From: Bacteroidales bacterium
Lineage (GTDB): Bacteria > Bacteroidota > Bacteroidia > Bacteroidales > B39-G9
Reading direction: 5' to 3'
NCBI GenBank assembly: GCA_023145555.1
Contig: JAGLDO010000064.1
Location: forward strand, 1 to 10,601
Length of the DNA: 10,601 nucleotides
Shown piece by piece: positions 6,715 to 10,601 of the stretch; the first letter of the stretch is position 1, and each line of letters starts with the position of its first letter. The notes under the pieces were generated by a model. It saw only the letters and a program-made list of their open reading frames with translations. It did not search any database and was not told the DNA's origin. Both the position numbers and the translations under genes were made by a program.

Positions 6715-7884
6715 TTAATAGTTAAATTCACCAAATTGGTTAATTATTGTTAATTTTTTGTTGTCTGATTTTTCGCATCTGCCAATGATTTTGGCATCAA
6801 CATTATATTTTTTAGATATGTTTATAATATCGCCGGCAAATTGTTCGGGCAAATAAATTTCTAGTCTGTGCCCCATATTAAACACCTTGTACATATCTTG
6901 CCATGAAGTGCCTGATTCTCTTTGTATAATCTTAAATAATGGGGGAATATCAAACATATTATCTTTAATGATATGGATATTATCAACAAAGTTCAAAACT
7001 TTTGTTTGAGCACCACCTGTGCAATGAATCATGCCATGAATATTTTGTCGACATTCATTTAAAATATCTTTAATAATAGGAGCATAAGTTCTTGTAGGTG
7101 AAAGAACGAGCTTGCCTGCATCTACTCCTAAATTTTCAACTTTATCGGTTAGTTTGAGCGAGCCTGAATAAATTAATTCATTTGGGATCTTGTTATCATA
7201 ACTTTCAGGATATTTTTCTGCCAAATATTTTGCAAAAACATCATGGCGCGCCGATGTTAAACCATTGCTACCCATACCTCCATTGTACTCTTTTTCGTAA
7301 GTTGCTTTACCTGAAGATGATAAACCGACAATAACATCACCTGCTTTAATATTACCGTTTGAGATAACATCAGAACGTTTCATTCTGCAAGAAACAGTAG
7401 AATCAACAATAACAGTTCTGACTAAATCACCAACATCGGCAGTTTCACCTCCTGTAAACTGAATGTTTATACCCATATCGTGGAACTCATCAATAACTGT
7501 TTTTGTGCCATTTATTATTGCAGATATTACTTCCCCGGGAATAAGGTTTTTGTTTCTGCCAATTGTTGACGATAATAATATGTTATCGACAGCACCAACG
7601 CAAAGAAGGTCATCAATATTCATAATAATAGCATCTTGAGCAATTCCTTTCCAAACACTTATGTCGTTGGTTTCTTTCCAATAAATATAAGCAAGCGACG
7701 ATTTTGTGCCAGCACCATCGGCATGCATAATGTTGCAATAATCAGGGTCTCCGGCCAAGTAGTCGGGAATAATTTTGCAAAAAGCTTTTGGATAAATGCC
7801 TTTATCAATATTTTTTATAGCATCATGAACATCTTTTTTTGACGAAGAAACACCTCTTTGGTTATATCGTGAAGTTTTATCCAT
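6715..7884 (-). CDS. purM: Phosphoribosylformylglycinamidine cyclo-ligase (AIR synthetase)
   Basis: ATP-dependent ring closure of FGAM to aminoimidazole ribotide, the fifth step of purine synthesis, as a cytoplasmic dimer. The 389 residues exceed E. coli PurM (345) but suit the longer form found in Bacteroidota. Landmarks are HADGAGTKSS at 54-63 (family GxDGxGTK loop), MNIDDLLCVGA at 88-98, GGETAD at 145-150, the glycine-rich SSSGKATYEKEYNGGMGSNG at 189-208, SPTRTYAPI at 262-270, HCTGGAQTK at 287-295 and FNMGHRLEIYL at 335-345. Paralogous PurL/SelD/ThiL folds share some of these motifs, but MNIDD with GGETAD and FNMG in this order is PurM. It heads the likely operon purM-prfA-pyrF. A TTTG-N21-TATTTTTG promoter and a foldable leader precede it. 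Confidence 0.95.
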   Translation of the reverse strand: MDKTSRYNQRGVSSSKKDVHDAIKNIDKGIYPKAFCKIIPDYLAGDPDYCNIMHADGAGTKSSLAYIYWKETNDISVWKGIAQDAIIMNIDDLLCVGAVDNILLSSTIGRNKNLIPGEVISAIINGTKTVIDEFHDMGINIQFTGGETADVGDLVRTVIVDSTVSCRMKRSDVISNGNIKAGDVIVGLSSSGKATYEKEYNGGMGSNGLTSARHDVFAKYLAEKYPESYDNKIPNELIYSGSLKLTDKVENLGVDAGKLVLSPTRTYAPIIKDILNECRQNIHGMIHCTGGAQTKVLNFVDNIHIIKDNMFDIPPLFKIIQRESGTSWQDMYKVFNMGHRLEIYLPEQFAGDIINISKKYNVDAKIIGRCEKSDNKKLTIINQFGEFNY

Positions 7885-7894
7885 TTTTTTAGTG

Positions 7895-7965
7895 TATAGT
7901 TCTACAATTTGAGAGTGTTAATCTGTTTTGTTTTTTCAGCAAAATAAAAATTGCTGATAACTATA
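7895..7965 (-). promoter_or_regulatory. Foldable 5' leader of purM
   Basis: On the minus strand TATAGTT (7965-7959) can pair with AACTATA (7901-7895), 10 bases before the ATG. Inside it, separated by one base, lies a hairpin TCAGCAA / TTGCTGA (7957-7951 with 7942-7936, 8-base loop). The remaining internal strand is about 34 bases. It resembles a small nested cis-regulatory fold, but stems of seven mostly A-T pairs can arise by chance in such AT-rich DNA. It matches no riboswitch class I can recognise, and there is no U-run to make the inner hairpin a terminator. Confidence 0.35.
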
Positions 7966-7989
7966 AAAACAAAAAAAAATTATTTTTTG

Positions 7990-8022
7990 CAAAAATAATA
8001 ATTTAATAATGAATTAAGCAAA
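7990..8022 (-). promoter_or_regulatory. Bacteroidota-type promoter for purM-prfA-pyrF
   Basis: The minus strand reads TTTG (8022-8019), 21 bases, then TATTTTTG (7997-7990), a full match to the -33 TTTG / -7 TAnnTTTG consensus with accepted spacing. Transcription would start near 7983 and give a leader of about 100 bases before the purM ATG. It is the best promoter match in the window. Confidence 0.6.
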
Positions 8023-8062
8023 ATTTGTATTTTCTTTAAGGAATTGTTACTGATTGTTTTTT

Positions 8063-8096
8063 AGATTTCCCATTCTTAAACAAAAATGGGAAATCT
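8063..8096 (-). terminator. Strong hairpin after the OmpA-family gene, possible terminator
   Basis: AGATTTCCCATT (8063-8074) and AATGGGAAATCT (8085-8096) are perfect complements around a 10-base loop. The stem begins 42 bases after the stop codon of the OmpA-family gene and lies before the purM promoter, where a terminator is expected. On the minus strand, however, the stem is followed by A residues rather than a U-run, so it is not a canonical intrinsic terminator. It might instead stabilise the mRNA 3' end, be a processing site, or be a short palindromic repeat. Confidence 0.5.
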
Positions 8097-8138
8097 TTAT
8101 AATAAAAAAATCAATAAAATGATTTGTTTCAATCAGCC

Positions 8139-10139
8139 TTAATGACCTCTTTTTTTAATTTTAGGTATGTAATCTCTTCCGGTAACGCCAAAGTCAGTTC
8201 TACGATTTATTTGATGACATATTTCTTTTTGCTCACTATTTGGCAAATTGTTTATATAAGATTCGTTTAAGATATCACCTTCTTCTAAAAATGAATATGC
8301 TCTTGCTTCTTTTTTATCAATGGTTTTAGGCATTAATTCTCCATAACCTTTTGAGGTTAATCGATCTTGGTCAATACCGTACGTTATTAAGAAGTCGACT
8401 ACAGATTTTGCTCTTTTGCCTGAAAGTTCAATGTTATAATCAGCTCCGCCTCTAAAGTCTGTGTGAGAACCAATTTCGATTATAATGTTAGGATTGTCGT
8501 TTAATATTTCAACCAATTTTTCTAATGAAACTAAAGATTCCGGTCTCAAATCCCACTTTCCTAAGTCGTAAAGAATATTTGGAAGAACAATACGAGAATC
8601 GTCAGGCGACATAAAAATATCGAGTTTAAATGTTTTATTTTCGGTTAATCCTTTTGTGGTTTCTTTTCCTTTACCATTTAAAAATCCACCTTTTTTGGTT
8701 ATTACACGATAGTCAGTATTTGGATTAAGTTTAAAGCTAAATGAACCGTCAGCTTCCGACTTTTTCATTTCGTTAGTTCCATCGCTGCCAATAAGGTTAA
8801 TGTCTGCTCCGGCAATAATATCTTCGGTATTTTCATTCTTAACTACACCCTCAATATTAAATTCAATGGGTGGTAAATAAAACTGATAAATATCGTCTGA
8901 ACCTTTCCCTCCTTTTCTGTTGGTCGAGAAATATCCTCTTTCAATATCGCCTTCGAAAACAATACCAAAATCATCGTAAGAAGAGTTTATTGGGTATTTA
9001 ACATTTTCTACTTTCCATTTTCCATCCGGAGTTGGAACTGCTTCAAAAATATCTAAACCGCCCATGCCAGGAAGTCCGTCAGAAGAAAAATACAATGTGC
9101 CGTCTTTGTGAATATATGGAAACATTTCGTTTTCTGAAGTATTGATTTCGGTTCCAAGATTCTCTGCTTTTCCCCAACTTTTTGTTTTGCTTTCACGAGT
9201 AATTTTCCAGATGTCTTTCCCTCCTTTTCCGCCTTTCATATCGGAAACAAAATATAAGGTCAACTCATCTGAAGATATTGCAGGGTGACCAACTGTAATT
9301 GAATCGGGTGCAATCGGAATTATTTCTCCTTTGCTCCATTCTATACCTTGCTTTTTAGAAAAATATATTTGACAACCAAGTTTACCTTCCTTACTTTCTC
9401 TAAAACTAGTGTAGTAAAGATTATTGGCTTTTAAATTTAAAGATATTCCCCCCTCATCATATTCAGAATTAACTCCTTTGCCAAGAGGAACAGGCTCGCT
9501 CCATTTCCCCTTTCGGTCAACTCTTGAGCGAAAGATATCTGTGTAATATTGTCCGGTTACGTCATTAATTTTATTACCGGTAGCACCTTCACGTGAAGAA
9601 GTAAAAAAAACAACTTTAAAATCACTTTTACCAAAAGCCGGGCAAAAATCACTTTTTTTAGAATTGAAATAATATACCTGATTAACTTTATATCTGGTAG
9701 GATGTTCAATCCACTGCTTTGCATCTTGGCACGAACTTATTCCAATGTCGGCTTTTGTATCGTCGGGAACATAATTTTTATATTTTTGATATTGTTCAAC
9801 AGCCTCATCGTATTTGCCATTTAGCTTCATGGCATCGGCATAATATAAAATTGCCAATGGACTTGGGAATCCTTTTCTTATTGCTTTTTTAAACCAAATT
9901 TCTGCCTGTTTCGAATTATTTATTAATCGATAGCAAATAGCTGTTTTATAAATTATTTCAGCTTTTTCTTCTTTTCCCTTTGCTTTGGCATACGAATATT
10001 TATACAAATCAATTGATTTATAAAACTGACCTGCATCAAAAGCGATATCTGCCTTTTCTGAAAAATTCTTTTGTGAATATAATGTTGTAATATTTGCAAA
10101 ACTAAATATTAAAACTATGATTAATATTTTAAATTTCAT
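8139..10139 (-). CDS. OmpA-family cell-envelope protein with TPR, PD40 propeller and carboxypeptidase-regulatory-like domains (PorE-like architecture)
   Basis: A 666-residue secreted envelope protein that should bind peptidoglycan from the periplasm. A signal peptide covers 1-22 (KFKILIIVLIFSF, cleavage near LYSQ). TPR-like helices span about 25-145. Five PD40/WD40-like blades follow, with strands near 166-183, 228-246, 284-299, 339-353 and 390-406, often ending GGKGxxDI. A carboxypeptidase-regulatory-like fold is at 427-510. The OmpA C-terminal domain, about 519-605, has the peptidoglycan-binding pair Asp561 (SHTDFRGG) and Arg576 (LSGKRAKSV), 15 apart as usual. This domain order is that of PorE, a type IX secretion component, but the phylum has many relatives with it, so no symbol is given. 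No lipobox cysteine is present at the cleavage site. It is probably a single-gene transcript, flanked by a promoter and a hairpin. Confidence 0.9.
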   Translation of the reverse strand: MKFKILIIVLIFSFANITTLYSQKNFSEKADIAFDAGQFYKSIDLYKYSYAKAKGKEEKAEIIYKTAICYRLINNSKQAEIWFKKAIRKGFPSPLAILYYADAMKLNGKYDEAVEQYQKYKNYVPDDTKADIGISSCQDAKQWIEHPTRYKVNQVYYFNSKKSDFCPAFGKSDFKVVFFTSSREGATGNKINDVTGQYYTDIFRSRVDRKGKWSEPVPLGKGVNSEYDEGGISLNLKANNLYYTSFRESKEGKLGCQIYFSKKQGIEWSKGEIIPIAPDSITVGHPAISSDELTLYFVSDMKGGKGGKDIWKITRESKTKSWGKAENLGTEINTSENEMFPYIHKDGTLYFSSDGLPGMGGLDIFEAVPTPDGKWKVENVKYPINSSYDDFGIVFEGDIERGYFSTNRKGGKGSDDIYQFYLPPIEFNIEGVVKNENTEDIIAGADINLIGSDGTNEMKKSEADGSFSFKLNPNTDYRVITKKGGFLNGKGKETTKGLTENKTFKLDIFMSPDDSRIVLPNILYDLGKWDLRPESLVSLEKLVEILNDNPNIIIEIGSHTDFRGGADYNIELSGKRAKSVVDFLITYGIDQDRLTSKGYGELMPKTIDKKEARAYSFLEEGDILNESYINNLPNSEQKEICHQINRRTDFGVTGRDYIPKIKKRGH

Positions 10140-10176
10140 TTCTCGCTATTATTATGTTCCTGAAATTGTTATGTTG

Positions 10177-10208
10177 CGAATTTAATTATTTTTTATTAAA
10201 AATAGCAA
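10177..10208 (-). promoter_or_regulatory. Candidate promoter of the OmpA-family gene
   Basis: The minus strand reads TTG (10208-10206), 21 bases, then TAAATTCG (10184-10177), one mismatch from TAnnTTTG. The spacer equals that of the purM promoter. A start near 10170 would give a leader of about 30 bases before the ATG at 10139. Confidence 0.4.
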
Positions 10209-10282
10209 TTTTTATTTATTTCTTTAAGCTATTCTAATATAGATAACGGTTGAGTTGTTAGTAATATTATAGTTGTAAAAAA

Positions 10283-10432
10283 CTAAAAAAAGAAGTGTAA
10301 CAGATAACTTGCTTTTAAAAATTGGGGATGCACATTAAATTTAAAATTATGTAAACCATTTTTTACGTGATTAAATGAATCATATACAAAATCAATAATG
10401 CCTAATAATATAAGAATTGTTTTTACTATCAT
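10283..10432 (-). CDS. Possible small protein of 49 residues, unrecognised
   Basis: An ATG-to-TAG frame beginning MIVKTILILLGIIDFVYDSF, with a hydrophobic stretch at about 5-17 and a more polar middle (NHVKNGLHNF), ending in an unusual LLHFFF. It could be a small membrane peptide. TATATTTG at 10447-10440, a match to the -7 consensus, stands eight bases before the ATG and would give an almost leaderless mRNA; no -33 partner is seen. The gap is so AT-rich that a 50-codon frame is not surprising, and I know no family for it. Confidence 0.25.
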   Translation of the reverse strand: MIVKTILILLGIIDFVYDSFNHVKNGLHNFKFNVHPQFLKASYLLHFFF

Positions 10433-10540
10433 AATGTTTCAAATATAAACATATTATTAACATCTTTTATTTTTGTTTGATTAATTGTTAAAAAAATTTT
10501 ATTAAGTATTAAAATTCGTAGATTAAGAATATTTAATGAT

Positions 10541-10567
10541 AAAAAAAAGTCCCACCGAAGCAGGACT
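10541..10567 (-). terminator. Intrinsic terminator of a minus-strand transcript entering from the right
   Basis: The minus strand forms AGTCCTGC-TTCG-GTGGGACT and then a run of T. The stem has eight pairs closed by the very stable C(UUCG)G tetraloop. Two of the pairs are G-U on the minus strand but C-A mismatches on the plus strand, so the structure works only for leftward transcription. The gene or RNA it ends lies mostly beyond the window. Confidence 0.85.
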
Positions 10568-10569
10568 AA

Positions 10570-10601
10570 AGTTTCTTGTGAAACTACGGCATATAGCCTT
10601 A
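10570..10601 (-). other. Two further hairpins before the terminator, 3' end of an unseen RNA or mRNA
   Basis: Reading leftward from the edge, GGC-TATAT-GCC (10598-10588) is followed by AGTTTC-ACAA-GAAACT (10585-10570) and then, two bases on, by the terminator stem. Three compact hairpins with short linkers suggest a structured RNA 3' end or an attenuator-like trailer rather than coding sequence. Two frames are open through here, but neither shows a protein motif I recognise, and the window stops before identity could be settled. Confidence 0.45.

Larger units (their letters stand above)
10140..10540. other. Mostly non-coding gap upstream of the OmpA-family gene
   Basis: About 400 very AT-rich bases between the right-edge terminator and the OmpA-family gene. 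It contains a candidate promoter (10177-10208), a doubtful 49-residue ORF (10283-10432) with a -7-like box just before it, and a weak A-T hairpin TAAAAAT-AGCA-ATTTTTA at 10197-10214 overlapping the promoter. I see no tRNA, insertion sequence or longer ORF. Confidence 0.6.

Noticed and set aside
7936..7957. TCAGCAA hairpin before purM as a terminator of the OmpA-family gene
   Set aside because: On the minus strand the stem is followed by A residues, and it lies downstream of the predicted purM promoter, so it belongs to the purM leader.
10541..10601. Coding end of a protein from the right edge
   Set aside because: Two minus-strand frames are open here, but the translation shows no motif and the DNA is better explained by three hairpins and a terminator.
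1..10601. Defence island, prophage, toxin-antitoxin pair or other novel multi-gene system
   Set aside because: All confident genes belong to core metabolism, translation, ion transport or the envelope; I found no integrase, transposase, nuclease cluster or retron-like element.

Overview
The window is AT-rich chromosomal DNA, most probably from a member of the Bacteroidota. Four things point there. A DUF2851-family protein (3254-4528) belongs to a family known essentially from that phylum. The PurM at 6715-7884 is of the long type seen there. A large TPR / PD40-propeller / OmpA cell-envelope protein sits at 8139-10139. Shine-Dalgarno sites are mostly weak, while several upstream regions carry the phylum's TAnnTTTG -7 promoter box, two of them paired with a TTG/TTTG -33 box at a 21-base spacer. 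I cannot name a genus.

Every convincing gene is on the minus strand, so transcription runs right to left. From the right edge: (i) 10541-10601 is the 3' end of an unseen minus-strand transcript, with three hairpins, the last a UUCG-capped terminator. (ii) 10140-10540 is a mostly non-coding gap with a doubtful 49-residue ORF and the promoter region of the next gene. (iii) 8139-10139 is the envelope protein, with the domain order of PorE of the type IX secretion machinery, followed by a 12-bp hairpin. (iv) 4688-7884 is a likely operon of purM (purine synthesis), prfA (release factor 1) and pyrF (UMP synthesis), preceded by a good promoter and a leader of about 100 bases that can fold. (v) 2241-4528 is the DUF2851 gene coupled by a TAATG overlap to a two-helix potassium channel with an RCK domain. 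(vi) 2050-2240 is a gap holding a striking 119-bp interrupted inverted repeat. (vii) 1-2049 is thyA, folA and the start of a membrane-anchored endonuclease/exonuclease/phosphatase-family gene, the last overlapping folA by four bases.

Functionally the window is mainly core metabolism. ThyA makes dTMP and turns methylene-tetrahydrofolate into dihydrofolate, which FolA reduces again. PyrF makes UMP. PurM closes the imidazole ring of purines. PrfA ends translation at UAA and UAG. The envelope protein and the channel serve the cell surface and ion balance.

I found no CRISPR array, phage, toxin-antitoxin or defence locus, and no evidence of a new multi-gene system. The most unusual items are non-coding: the inverted-repeat element at 2075-2193, the hairpin series at the right edge, the foldable purM leader, and a heptanucleotide repeat at 1210-1243. 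Among the proteins, the possible nuclease-like motif in DUF2851 is the most worth following up.
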